Shown here: piece by piece, positions 38,610-47,448 of the stretch
Layout of the letters: each line of letters begins with the position of its first letter
Numbering within the stretch: position 1 is the stretch's first letter
Source: Thalassospira sp. MCCC 1A03138
GTDB taxonomy: Bacteria > Pseudomonadota > Alphaproteobacteria > Rhodospirillales > Thalassospiraceae
Assembly: GCF_002115785.1 (NCBI RefSeq)
Contig: NZ_JFJY01000010.1
Span: 91,265 to 155,264, forward strand
Direction of reading: 5' to 3'
Length of the DNA: 64,000 nt
Program-made: the position numbers and the translations under genes
The notes under the pieces: model-generated
The model's database searches: none
What the model was told of the DNA's origin: nothing
What the model saw: the letters and a program-made list of their open reading frames with translations, nothing else

Positions 38610-40319
38610 TTACGCCAATGCTTCGCGACTGGCGAGAGAAAGGGCATTGGTATCTTTATCAAGTTCCAGAATTCTGGAGTGAAATTGTTCCAGTGAAGCA
38701 CGGTGTCCGATGCTGATCAGAATTGTGTCAGGCAGTTCTTCTTTCAGATGGCGGTAGCAGAGGGTTTCCGCGTTTTCATCAAGTGCGGACGTGCTTTCAT
38801 CAAGGAAGAGAATTTTCGGTTTTCGCAGTACGGCGCGGACAAAGGAGCATCGCTGCTGTTCGCCAATGCTGAGTTTCTTTGACCAGTCGGTTTCGCTATC
38901 GAGCTGTTCGATCAGGTGCCCCAGTTCAAACCGTTGCAAAGCATGCGATAAAGCCGGATCATTGTCGGCATCAGCAATTTGCGGATACCAGAGAATATCG
39001 CGCAGCCTTCCAAGCGGGAAATAGGGTTTCTGGGCCAGGATAAGAGCGTTTTCCGTGTCGTAAACCGCACTTCCTGAGGCGTGTTTCCACAAGCCGCAAA
39101 CAGCACGGATCATTGTGGATTTCCCAAAGCCGGATGGCGCACGGATAAGAAGGCTATCCCCCGGTGTCAGTTGCAGGGAAAAATCGCGCAGAAGCGTTTT
39201 GTCGCCATCGGGTAGCCACAGGTTAAGTTTCTTGATCTCGAAAGCATGTGGTTGATGGCGGATATTGACGCCGGAATTGGACGAAAGGGCATCGAGCCTG
39301 TTCTGGAAGTTGGTTAATCGGTCGACGACAGATTTCCATTCGGCAATTTGCGGGAAGACCCGGACAAGATATGCCATGGCTTCGTGAACTTCGCCGAAGG
39401 CGGCGCTGATCTGGGTCAGGCGGCCAAGGGGAAATGCCCCGGCAAAGAATTGAGGTGCCATGATGAACATTGGGATCACAGTGGCCGTGCGCATATAGAA
39501 TGTGGAATAGCCAAGCACGATTTTCTGTTTTTTGACCAGTTCCCAGAAGTTCTGAAGGGCGGCCTCCAATCGTGATGCGAAGGTGCGCATTTCGGCTTTT
39601 TCGCCACGATATTGCGCAATTGATTCCGCATGTTCGCGAAGGCGCATCAGGGAAAACCGGAAATCAGCTTCGCGGCGTTGCTGCAGGAAATTAAGCCCGG
39701 GAAGGGCACGTCCCAGCCAGAATGCGCCCCCCGTTCCGGCAATTGAATACAGCAAGGCAATCCACACAAGAAGCCCCGGAATAACCAGACTTTCGGTTCC
39801 GAATGGTATCGTGACGAGGCCGGATGCGTTCCATAAAATATTGAGGAAAGAGAAGAGCGACACCAAGGCCGTCATCAGCCCAAGCCCCAGTTTGAGCGAA
39901 ATGACGATGAACATATCAATGTCATCGGCGACGCGTTGGTCGGGGTTATCTGTTTCCGGAGAGTCCAGTTGCAAAAGAAGGTATCGTTGATCCTTCAGCC
40001 AATCCTGAAGCGTGTTTGTGATTGACCAGCGCAGCCACCGGATCGTCAGTTTTTGTTGAAAGTGAAAAGCTGCGACAGTGAAGGTCGTGAGGGCGACTTG
40101 TAACAGGATGAATTGGCCTCCGCTGATCAGGAAGGCGTCGTAATCCAGAGCCTGCAGGGCGTTATAAAAGTTCAGATTCCAGAAATTGTTCAGGATATTG
40201 ACCCCGACAAGCCCGAGATTCATGAGGATGGTCGCAACCAGTAACAACAGAGCAGGGACTTTTTCAGACGATGTCCAGAAAGGGCGCGCAAGTCGCCAGA
40301 AGCCCTGCAAAGTATTCAT
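38610..40319 (-). CDS. YddA/SbmA-type ABC transporter (fused permease and ATPase)
   Basis: 569 residues. The N-terminal half has about six helices of the ABC_membrane_2/SbmA-BacA-like type (LARPFWTSSEKVPALLLL; FWNLNFYNALQALDYDAF; QKLTIRWLRWSITNTLQDW). The C-terminal ATPase has Walker A (RAPSGFGKST near 395), the signature LSIGEQQR and Walker B ILFLDESTSALD. Relatives move peptides or cobalamin-like compounds. It is divergent from an FhuF-like reductase with a Fur-box-like site between them, and a TonB receptor follows. A role in siderophore export or internalisation is inferred. Export of the neighbouring lipopeptide is an alternative. Confidence 0.8.
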   Translation of the reverse strand: MNTLQGFWRLARPFWTSSEKVPALLLLVATILMNLGLVGVNILNNFWNLNFYNALQALDYDAFLISGGQFILLQVALTTFTVAAFHFQQKLTIRWLRWSITNTLQDWLKDQRYLLLQLDSPETDNPDQRVADDIDMFIVISLKLGLGLMTALVSLFSFLNILWNASGLVTIPFGTESLVIPGLLVWIALLYSIAGTGGAFWLGRALPGLNFLQQRREADFRFSLMRLREHAESIAQYRGEKAEMRTFASRLEAALQNFWELVKKQKIVLGYSTFYMRTATVIPMFIMAPQFFAGAFPLGRLTQISAAFGEVHEAMAYLVRVFPQIAEWKSVVDRLTNFQNRLDALSSNSGVNIRHQPHAFEIKKLNLWLPDGDKTLLRDFSLQLTPGDSLLIRAPSGFGKSTMIRAVCGLWKHASGSAVYDTENALILAQKPYFPLGRLRDILWYPQIADADNDPALSHALQRFELGHLIEQLDSETDWSKKLSIGEQQRCSFVRAVLRKPKILFLDESTSALDENAETLCYRHLKEELPDTILISIGHRASLEQFHSRILELDKDTNALSLASREALA

Positions 40320-40380
40320 GATGCCTCAACTGATCGGGATAAATCAGATTGAGTTTATAGAGGCAGCTCGTTATGGTCGC

Positions 40381-40399
40381 AATGCTAATAATACTGATT
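40381..40399. promoter_or_regulatory. Fur-box-like site between ABC transporter and reductase
   Basis: AATGCTAATAATACTGATT matches the 19-base Fur consensus (AATGATAATCATTATCATT) at 14 positions by my count. It lies 62 bases from the ABC start and 32 from the reductase start, so one site could control both directions. Confidence 0.5.
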
Positions 40400-40430
40400 G
40401 GCGTTCTCATTTTTTAGCAGGGGGCTTGCT

Positions 40431-41210
40431 ATGGAATTATCAGACTGGCTTTGCCAAACATGGCCCCCCATCCGTCAAGTCATCCGGACAGATCATTGCG
40501 GCTTTTCTTCCGTCAGGCTGCAGCAGCTTCCACGGGAAGAAATCCTGTTTCCGATGCTTGATCGGTTTGCCTTGGTCTATCCGGCAGCAAAGCGCCCCCC
40601 CATCGCGTCCCAGTGGTCAATGAATTACCTTAGTGTTCTGTTCCCGGCGGTATTGGCGGGAATATTGGCCCGAAATTTGGAAATCCGGGTTTGGGAGGAG
40701 GATATCGAACTTTTGCATGATGATGCCCGGCCTGTGGCATTAAAGGTCATGGAACGGCTTCCGTCATCGTCACTTGACCAGATGGCAGGCTATTGGGAAC
40801 ACGTGTTAAACGACCATCTGGACCCGCTGTTTGCGGCGATTTCTGCATGGGGTGGTGTATCGACCAAGGTGTTGTGGGGGAACGTTATTGCGGTCTGGGA
40901 TGGGGCGTTTGACAGATTGCGCGATGCGCTGGACCCCGAAACGTTTTCCATGGCCCATCAATGGATGGAGACGCCGGTTGTTGCCGATGGCCGGTTAAAG
41001 CTTAGAAGCTTGCAACGTATTGTTGCTTCGCCTGTCCCAGATATTTGTTCAAGCATCCCGTTAAGGAAGCATTGCTGTCTGCATTATCTGCTTCATACGC
41101 CGGTTGTCGGAAAGCCGGAAGTTTTATGCGAAGCATGTCCGCGATTACACAGGCAGCCGTTGGCTGCACAGGAAAGCTATCTGCGGTCCATTTACCATGA
41201 GCATGGCTGA
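40431..41210 (+). CDS. FhuF-like siderophore-iron reductase
   Basis: 259 residues from the ATG at 40431, preceded by AGCAGGGGG. The C-terminus carries the cysteine signature of FhuF-type [2Fe-2S] reductases: KHCCLHYLLH, then CEACPRLH (C-C-x(n)-C-x2-C), with few other conserved features. These cytoplasmic proteins release iron from imported ferric siderophores, usually hydroxamates, by reduction. The gene is next to a TonB receptor and an ABC transporter and has a Fur-like site in its promoter region. No siderophore synthesis gene (ornithine N-hydroxylase, catechol genes, IucA/C) was seen, so the siderophore may be foreign or made elsewhere. Confidence 0.8.
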   Translation: MELSDWLCQTWPPIRQVIRTDHCGFSSVRLQQLPREEILFPMLDRFALVYPAAKRPPIASQWSMNYLSVLFPAVLAGILARNLEIRVWEEDIELLHDDARPVALKVMERLPSSSLDQMAGYWEHVLNDHLDPLFAAISAWGGVSTKVLWGNVIAVWDGAFDRLRDALDPETFSMAHQWMETPVVADGRLKLRSLQRIVASPVPDICSSIPLRKHCCLHYLLHTPVVGKPEVLCEACPRLHRQPLAAQESYLRSIYHEHG

Positions 41211-41315
41211 ATTTGAGGTGCGATTTATCGGCTCGGTCTGGGGGGCTGTGCCTGCATCTTCTGTGAACCTCTCCTCAAAAAACTAATTCACTGAAAATAC
41301 GTGCTTATTATAGCG

Positions 41316-41334
41316 AATAATAACTATTGTCATT
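41316..41334. promoter_or_regulatory. Fur box upstream of the TonB receptor
   Basis: AATAATAACTATTGTCATT matches the Fur consensus AATGATAATCATTATCATT at 15 of 19 positions, counted by hand. A TATTAT -10-like element lies at 41306-41311 beside it. Iron repression of the receptor gene is likely. Confidence 0.65.
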
Positions 41335-41469
41335 TGCAATTGATCGTGCTTAATCATTCGCGACAGATGTTTCAGGGAGCGGGGAAGGCGGGAAACGGAC
41401 AGTGTGAACCTTCTGACTTCTTTACCGCAACGCTTGAAAAAAATGTGGTTCTGAATGGGAAGCAAGGTA

Positions 41470-43533
41470 ATGCACGTTTTCAGTAAAAACTCTTTGGCAC
41501 TGGCGGTGGCGTCCAGCGCGCTGGGTATCACGCCGGTATTTGCGGACGAGGAAGTGCCGCAGGAAGTTATTCAGCTAGAAGAAGTCATCGTTACAGGCGA
41601 GAAAATCCAGCGCAGTCAGGACAGGACACTGTCGAGTGTTGCGGTCAGCACCAGCGAGGATATGCGGAAGGAAGGGGCAAAAACCCTTCAGGATGTGCTG
41701 AGTGGTACGCCCGGTGTCTATACTCAATCCGGCAACGAAAACTGGGGTATTCGCGGTGTTCCGGTTCAAGGGTTTGACGAACAGGGGGCAGCCGCCCTTA
41801 ACGGGGCGATTTCGGTTTATGTTGACGATGCGATCCAAAGTAACCGCCTACTGACGGCCAACCCGCTTTCGGTCTGGGATGTTGAGCAGGTTGAAGTTTA
41901 TCGCGGAGCGCAATCGACCACACAGGGGCGTAACTCGCTTGCCGGTGCGGTGGTGATGAAAACCAAAGACCCGACATTTACGCCGGAATTTGCGGTGCAG
42001 GGAAATCTTGGCCGTTTTGGGGAACAGGGGACATCGGCACTTGCCAATGGTGCACTGATTGAAGACAAGCTGGCAGCACGGTTGGCAGTCGATTATCAAA
42101 CTGAGGATGGATACATCAATAACCCGACATTGGGCGAGGATGCCAATCCTTTGCGGACTGCCAATGTACGTGGGAAGTTGCTGTTCCTGCCATCAGACGA
42201 TGTGGACGTGATGCTGACTTTTTCACACAATGACCAGCGTGCCGGTCTGAATGGAGTCCAAGCAAATGGCGGTGTACCTGATTATTTCAATGTTTACCAA
42301 AACACCGAAACCTATCACAAGTTTGATCAGAATGCGGTAACGGGCAAGCTGGACTGGTATCTGGACGATGAATGGACTCTGACCAGCATCAGTTCGGCAA
42401 CATTTGTTGATTATAACGGGGCTATTGATTTCGATGAAGGGGCCGCAGATACGCGAGCAGTTACTCGTCATCACGAACAAACCCTTGCCAGTCAGGAAAT
42501 CCGACTTGGTTATGATTACGAGAACCTGACTGGGTTCTTTGGCTCCTATATCGGTCGGACGACTGGCGAGATCGATGACCAACTGACTGATCCCAGTTCG
42601 GTGCTTTTAGATCAGCAGGGCAAGGTTGAAATTGACAGTTATGCGCTGTTTGGTGAAGCAAACTGGAAGTTTGTCGATGATTGGACGCTGATCACAGGGC
42701 TTCGTTGGGACTATGAAGACAATCATACGCGGATCAATTATCCTGTAGGTGGCATAACTCCCTTTACCGATGCAAGCATCAATTCGAACGTTTTATTGCC
42801 AAAGCTCGGATTGAGTTATGATGTGACGGAAAGCCACCTCGTCGGTCTTACGTGGCAGCGAGGCTATCGTAGTGGGGGAGTAAACCTTAGGGCAAACACC
42901 TTGCATACGCCTTATGATCCGGAATTTACCGATACTTATGAGTTGGCGTGGCGTGGTAACTGGCTGAACCGTCGTTTGCGGACCAATGCCAATATTTATT
43001 ACACCGACTGGACCGATCAGCAGGTTACGTTCCGTGATGGCAGTGGCAACCGTCAAGTAGCCAACGCGGCAGACAGCCGAATGGCAGGTGCAGAACTTTC
43101 GGCACAATATCTGGTGACATCGCAGCTTTCGGTACATGCAGGTGCGTCGTATAGCGATACGAAATATAATTCTTTTGTATCGGATGGTGTTGATTATAGC
43201 GGCCATGAATTCTTGTTTGCTCCGAAATACCAGGCATCTGTCGGAGCCAATTATACCTTTGATAACGGTCTTATGATCGGAACCAACGTTGTCTATCAGG
43301 GGGACAGCATTTCCAACTTTGTCACCAATGGCACCACCGTTGTCGGAGAGCGGCGTAGCGATCCGGTGACGCTGGTGAACCTGAATGCGGAATATGCCGT
43401 TGGCAGCATGACATTCACCGGTTATGTCAAAAACCTGTTTAACGAGCGTTATGTCACAGCCAATCGGAGCGACACCGGTGTGGATGTCGGTGCGCCTTTG
43501 ACCTTTGGTGTAGCAGCGCGTTACGCGTTCTAG
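41470..43533 (+). CDS. TonB-dependent ferric-siderophore receptor
   Basis: About 687 residues. I prefer the ATG at 41470 (MHVFSKNSLALAVASSALGITPVFA as signal peptide, GGGAAG upstream) over the ATG at 41455. The mature N-terminus has a TonB box-like EEVIVTGEKIQRS, then the plug domain (TLQDVLSGTPGVYTQSGN; GIRGVPVQGFD; VWDVEQVEVYRGAQSTTQG) and a 22-strand barrel ending in an aromatic residue (GVAARYAF). The receptor would import an iron complex across the outer membrane. A Fur box upstream and the reductase gene before it support iron transport; the ligand is unknown. A terminator follows. Confidence 0.92.
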   Translation: MHVFSKNSLALAVASSALGITPVFADEEVPQEVIQLEEVIVTGEKIQRSQDRTLSSVAVSTSEDMRKEGAKTLQDVLSGTPGVYTQSGNENWGIRGVPVQGFDEQGAAALNGAISVYVDDAIQSNRLLTANPLSVWDVEQVEVYRGAQSTTQGRNSLAGAVVMKTKDPTFTPEFAVQGNLGRFGEQGTSALANGALIEDKLAARLAVDYQTEDGYINNPTLGEDANPLRTANVRGKLLFLPSDDVDVMLTFSHNDQRAGLNGVQANGGVPDYFNVYQNTETYHKFDQNAVTGKLDWYLDDEWTLTSISSATFVDYNGAIDFDEGAADTRAVTRHHEQTLASQEIRLGYDYENLTGFFGSYIGRTTGEIDDQLTDPSSVLLDQQGKVEIDSYALFGEANWKFVDDWTLITGLRWDYEDNHTRINYPVGGITPFTDASINSNVLLPKLGLSYDVTESHLVGLTWQRGYRSGGVNLRANTLHTPYDPEFTDTYELAWRGNWLNRRLRTNANIYYTDWTDQQVTFRDGSGNRQVANAADSRMAGAELSAQYLVTSQLSVHAGASYSDTKYNSFVSDGVDYSGHEFLFAPKYQASVGANYTFDNGLMIGTNVVYQGDSISNFVTNGTTVVGERRSDPVTLVNLNAEYAVGSMTFTGYVKNLFNERYVTANRSDTGVDVGAPLTFGVAARYAF

Positions 43534-43579
43534 AACGTCGTTTTATCTGGGGCGCAGTGCCCAAAAGATTGCAGATTTT

Positions 43580-43616
43580 ATCGGGCGTGGAACATCGGTT
43601 TCCCGCCCGATTTTTA
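43580..43616 (+). terminator. Intrinsic terminator after the TonB receptor
   Basis: ATCGGGCG pairs with CGCCCGAT, extended by GGAA/TTCC after a one-base bulge, and is followed by TTTTTA. It separates the iron-uptake genes from the two-component system. Confidence 0.85.
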
Positions 43617-43734
43617 TTGGTGCCGGCGAGGAAGTTTGGGGAATGCGACCAACGGTTTTGCTTTTCACCTTCTGCTGATCTAATCTTCTAAAAAATAAAA
43701 ACAAAGTGACCGGGAAGATCGGCGGAGGAATTCA

Positions 43735-45162
43735 ATGAGATCGACTGCAATGGGTGCGCCGGAGTTGGCGGCACCATCTCCCGCAGCGCAACCGGATGGC
43801 AAGCCGGGGCCGGAATTTGGGCCGTGGCTGGAAAAGGCATCGATCCTGATCGTCGATGACGAACCGGGCATGCGCAATTTCCTTGTCCGCACATTGGGGC
43901 CGCGCGCCAAACGGGTCGAAGAAGCCGCCGATTGCGAAGAAGCGACGAAGCTTCTGGATCAGCATCATTTTGATGTCGTGATCCTTGATAATATCATGCC
44001 GGGCAAGTCCGGGGTTGAGTGGCTCACCGAGCAGCGCGAGATCGGCTTTTTTTCCGATGCCATCCTGATGACTGCCTATGCCGATCTGGATACCGCGATC
44101 AAGGCATTGCGGGCCGGTGCGGTTGATTTTGTCCTTAAACCGTTTCGATCCAACCAGATTTTGAATGCGGTGGCGCGCTGCCTTGACCGGATGCGGTTGC
44201 GGCGTGAAAACCATGTTTTGCGCCATGAATTGCGCGCAACATCCGATCACGTCCTGTTACGCGACAAGCTGATTGGCTATTCTGCGCAAATCCAGGAAAT
44301 CCGCGAGACCATTGCACGAGTGGCACCACTTCCGACATCAATCCTGATTTCCGGCGAAAGCGGCACGGGCAAGGAAGTGACCGCGCGCTCGTTACACGCG
44401 TTGTCCGACCGGGCTGAAAAGCCGTTTGTGCCGATCAATTGTGCGGCCATTCCATCCGAGATGATCGAAGCAGAACTGTTCGGGCATCTGAAAGGGGCCT
44501 TTACCGGGGCGCAAACCGCGCGCGACGGGCTTTTCATGCATGCGCAGGGTGGCACATTGTTTCTGGATGAGGTCGGGGAATTGTCGCTGGCGACGCAAAG
44601 CAAGCTTTTGCGCGCGATTGAAAGCCGCCGTGTCCGCCCGGTAGGGTCGGAGCGCGAGGCACCGGTCGATCTGCGGTTTGTCTTTGCCACCAATGCCGAT
44701 CTGGAGGCCGAGGTCGAGGAGGGCCGGTTCCGTGCCGATCTGTTTTACCGGATCAATGTCATGCATATCGCCATGCCGCCGTTGCGGGAGCGCGGGGATG
44801 ATGTGCTTGAACTTGCCAGTTTGTTCATGAGCAAACTTTCAAAGCAGCTTGGCGTGCCGCAGGTGGCGATGGATGGGGCGGTGCGGGCCGGATTGACGCG
44901 ATATGACTGGCCTGGGAATGTGCGCGAATTGCGCAACCTTGTCGAACGCACCCTGATCCTTGGGCGCTTCCCGGCCGAGTTTCGTGATGAACAGGCCGGT
45001 GCCGAAGGACATGCCGACCATGACGAAACGCTCGAGGAAATGGAGCGCCGTCACATTATGGCGATGGTGCACAAGACCGACGGCAATCGTAGTGAAGCCG
45101 CAAGGCGTCTGGGCATTTCGCGCAAGACAATTGACCGCAAATTTGCCGATTGGGCCGACTGA
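43735..45162 (+). CDS. NtrC-type sigma-54-dependent response regulator
   Basis: 475 residues, ATG preceded by GGAGG. Receiver domain at about 35-150 with the phospho-acceptor in VVILDNIMPGKSG; AAA+ domain from about 185 with Walker A (SGESGTGKE), the sigma-54 contact loop GAFTGAQT, Walker B (GGTLFLDEVGEL) and the arginine-finger region (FRADLFYRINV); a Fis-type helix-turn-helix at the C-terminus (GNRSEAARRLGISRKTIDRK). It activates RNA polymerase carrying sigma-54. The kinase gene follows with a 1-base overlap (TGATG). The next gene, an OFA transporter, has a sigma-54 promoter and paired palindromes, so it is the likely target. Confidence 0.93.
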   Translation: MRSTAMGAPELAAPSPAAQPDGKPGPEFGPWLEKASILIVDDEPGMRNFLVRTLGPRAKRVEEAADCEEATKLLDQHHFDVVILDNIMPGKSGVEWLTEQREIGFFSDAILMTAYADLDTAIKALRAGAVDFVLKPFRSNQILNAVARCLDRMRLRRENHVLRHELRATSDHVLLRDKLIGYSAQIQEIRETIARVAPLPTSILISGESGTGKEVTARSLHALSDRAEKPFVPINCAAIPSEMIEAELFGHLKGAFTGAQTARDGLFMHAQGGTLFLDEVGELSLATQSKLLRAIESRRVRPVGSEREAPVDLRFVFATNADLEAEVEEGRFRADLFYRINVMHIAMPPLRERGDDVLELASLFMSKLSKQLGVPQVAMDGAVRAGLTRYDWPGNVRELRNLVERTLILGRFPAEFRDEQAGAEGHADHDETLEEMERRHIMAMVHKTDGNRSEAARRLGISRKTIDRKFADWAD

Positions 45163-47189
45163 TGCAGTGGCCGGGCCGCCGCACCAAACGCACGCGGTCT
45201 GTGCGGTTCAAATTGCTGGCGATTGCGTTATTGCCAACACTGGTCATCCTGCCGCTTTTGCTGGGCGTGATGATGGTGCGCTGGAACAGCAAGTTTGATG
45301 CGTTGCTGACATCAAAGGTCAATGGCGACCTGACGATTGCCCATCAGTATTTTACTCATATCCTTGAAACCACCGGGGAGCAGATCGAGGCCCTTGGCCA
45401 ATCGGTGACGTTCCGTGAGGTTCTGACATCGGGGGATCGGGCGCGGATTGATGATCTGCTGGCGGCGAAACGGGCCGAGCTTGGTCTTGATTTCCTGTAT
45501 ATCGCCAATCGGCAAGGGATTGTTTCCGGGGCATCACCAGAACAGGCCACGCCGCGCCTGGATGCTGACTGGCCGGTGATTGCGACGGCCCTTTCGGGGG
45601 CGTCCTTGACCGGGGTTGATATATTTAAAAATGATGATCTGGCGGCGATTTCACCCGATCTGGCGGTGCGGGCGCGGCTTGATCTTGTGCCGACGCCCAA
45701 TGCGGTTCCGACCACACGCGATGCGGAAACACGCGGCATGGTGGTGCATTCGGCAAGCCATGTTGCCCTGCCGATGGGGGGCGCAGAGGGGATAGATGGT
45801 GCGTTGGTCGGTGGCATATTATTAAACCAGAACCTTGTGTTCATTGATACGATCAATGATCTGGTTTACCGAGAAAGCAGCCTTCCGGAAGGCAGCCAGG
45901 GGACGGCTACGCTGTTTCTTGATGATGTGCGGATCAGCACCAATGTGCGGCTGTTTGAAGGGCGGCGTGCGCTGGGTACCCGTGTTTCGAGTGCGGTGCG
46001 CCAGAATGTTCTGGAAGACGGCAAGGTCTGGCTTGATAGCGCGTTTGTCGTCAATGACTGGTATATTTCGGCTTATGAACCGATTGTGGACAGCTTTGGC
46101 GATCGTGTCGGGATGCTGTATGTCGGGTTCCTTGAAGCGCCGTTTGCCCAGACGAAATATGAAAGCCTGCTGATTATCATTGCTGCGTTTCTGTTTGTCG
46201 CGACGCTGAGCGTTCCGATCTTCCTGCGTTGGGCGCGTGGCATCTTCAAGCCGCTTGAACGTATGACCCAGACGATTGCCCGGGTAGAAAGCGGGGATCT
46301 GGGGGCGCGAACCGATATTGATCAGGTACAGGATGAAATATCGCTGGTGGCGGAACATCTTGATGATCTGCTTGATCAGGTGCAGGAACGTGACAAACGT
46401 TTACGCGCCTGGAACGAGGAGCTGAATGCGCGGGTGGATGCGCGCACCAGCGAACTTCGCGAAGCCAACCGGCAGCTTGAGGCGACGACCAAGCAATTGA
46501 TCATGTCGGAAAAACTGGCAGCCATAGGTGAAATTACCGCCGGTGTGGCCCATGAAATCAACAATCCGGTGGCGGTGCTTCAGGGGAACCTTGATGTGGT
46601 GCGTGATTTATTGGGCGAAAATGCGCGAATTGCCGAAACAGAATTCCGCCTGATTGACGAACAGGTCAGCCGCATCAATCTGATTGTCACCAAGCTTTTA
46701 CAATTTGCCAAACCCGAAGAATATGCCGGATTTGTCGAACGCCATTCACCGGGCGAGGTGATTGGTGATTGTCTGCCATTGGTGCAGCATCTGTTGAACA
46801 AGGCCGATATCGAGGTTGCGCGCGAGAGCCGGGCCAGACGGCTTATCCTGATGAACCGGACGGAATTGCAGCAGGTGGTGGTCAATCTGATGGTCAATGC
46901 CCTGCATGCCATGCCCGGAAGTGGCACCCTGACCCTGATTGACGAGGATTTTGATCGAAACGGAAAACCTGGCATTCGCATTTCGATCCGCGATACGGGG
47001 ACGGGAATGTCCCCGGAAATACTGGGGCGTATTTTCGATCCTTTCTATACGACCAAGCGCCGCGAAGGCACGGGGTTGGGCTTATCGATCAGCAAAACCC
47101 TGATTGACCGGCAGGGCGGGGCCATGGCGGTTGAGAGCGAGCCGGGTAAAGGAACGTTATTCACCATCTGGTTGCCTGAAGCGGATTGA
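45162..47189 (+). CDS. Sensor histidine kinase (Cache-HAMP-HisKA-HATPase)
   Basis: 675 residues, ATG overlapping the regulator's stop. A helix at about 18-40 and a second at about 340-362 bracket a large periplasmic Cache domain (single-Cache 3/double-Cache type; LDFLYIANRQGIVSG near 110). HAMP follows (KPLERMTQTIARVESGDLG), then a coiled coil, the phosphorylated histidine in GEITAGVAHEINNPVAVLQG near 468, and the ATPase with DTGTGMSPEILGRIFDPF and GTGLGLSIS. It phosphorylates the NtrC-type regulator. Location before an oxalate/formate-family transporter and formate dehydrogenase suggests a small carboxylate as ligand. That is inference from context. Confidence 0.92.
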   Translation: MQWPGRRTKRTRSVRFKLLAIALLPTLVILPLLLGVMMVRWNSKFDALLTSKVNGDLTIAHQYFTHILETTGEQIEALGQSVTFREVLTSGDRARIDDLLAAKRAELGLDFLYIANRQGIVSGASPEQATPRLDADWPVIATALSGASLTGVDIFKNDDLAAISPDLAVRARLDLVPTPNAVPTTRDAETRGMVVHSASHVALPMGGAEGIDGALVGGILLNQNLVFIDTINDLVYRESSLPEGSQGTATLFLDDVRISTNVRLFEGRRALGTRVSSAVRQNVLEDGKVWLDSAFVVNDWYISAYEPIVDSFGDRVGMLYVGFLEAPFAQTKYESLLIIIAAFLFVATLSVPIFLRWARGIFKPLERMTQTIARVESGDLGARTDIDQVQDEISLVAEHLDDLLDQVQERDKRLRAWNEELNARVDARTSELREANRQLEATTKQLIMSEKLAAIGEITAGVAHEINNPVAVLQGNLDVVRDLLGENARIAETEFRLIDEQVSRINLIVTKLLQFAKPEEYAGFVERHSPGEVIGDCLPLVQHLLNKADIEVARESRARRLILMNRTELQQVVVNLMVNALHAMPGSGTLTLIDEDFDRNGKPGIRISIRDTGTGMSPEILGRIFDPFYTTKRREGTGLGLSISKTLIDRQGGAMAVESEPGKGTLFTIWLPEAD

Positions 47190-47207
47190 TTGTCCTACCA
47201 TTAGGTT

Positions 47208-47220
47208 GGACATTTTGTCC
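47208..47220. promoter_or_regulatory. Upstream activating site 1 (palindrome)
   Basis: GGACATTTTGTCC is a palindrome (GGACA-N3-TGTCC), identical to the copy at 47251-47263; the two start 43 bases apart, about four helical turns. The position, 110 to 140 bases before the -24/-12 promoter, is usual for NtrC-type activator binding. Confidence 0.75.
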
Positions 47221-47250
47221 GGATGGTGCATTGCACAGTAAAAATTTGTT

Positions 47251-47263
47251 GGACATTTTGTCC
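47251..47263. promoter_or_regulatory. Upstream activating site 2 (palindrome)
   Basis: Second identical GGACATTTTGTCC, 67 bases before the -24 element. With site 1 it would bind two dimers of the adjacent sigma-54-dependent regulator on one face of the DNA. Confidence 0.75.
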
Positions 47264-47330
47264 ACCCGCGTGCGCTGCAACATGATGATTGTCTTTCAAA
47301 AACTTCCAGAAAATCAGGCAACAGGCTGAA

Positions 47331-47345
47331 TGGCATAGCGATTGC
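47331..47345 (+). promoter_or_regulatory. Sigma-54 (-24/-12) promoter of the OFA transporter
   Basis: TGGCATAGCGATTGC has the TGGCA and TTGC elements with the exact -24/-12 spacing (consensus TGGCAC-N5-TTGC; only the sixth base differs). It lies about 104 bases before the transporter ATG, directly after a sigma-54-dependent regulator and kinase pair. Confidence 0.8.
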
Positions 47346-47448
47346 GACGGTGTGGTTTCCGGGTCTTACCGATATGGCCTTGCAGCATTCATCCGATTTG
47401 GGGGGATGGGGCCGCCGGATGAACATAATACCGGGAGGAAAAACACAA

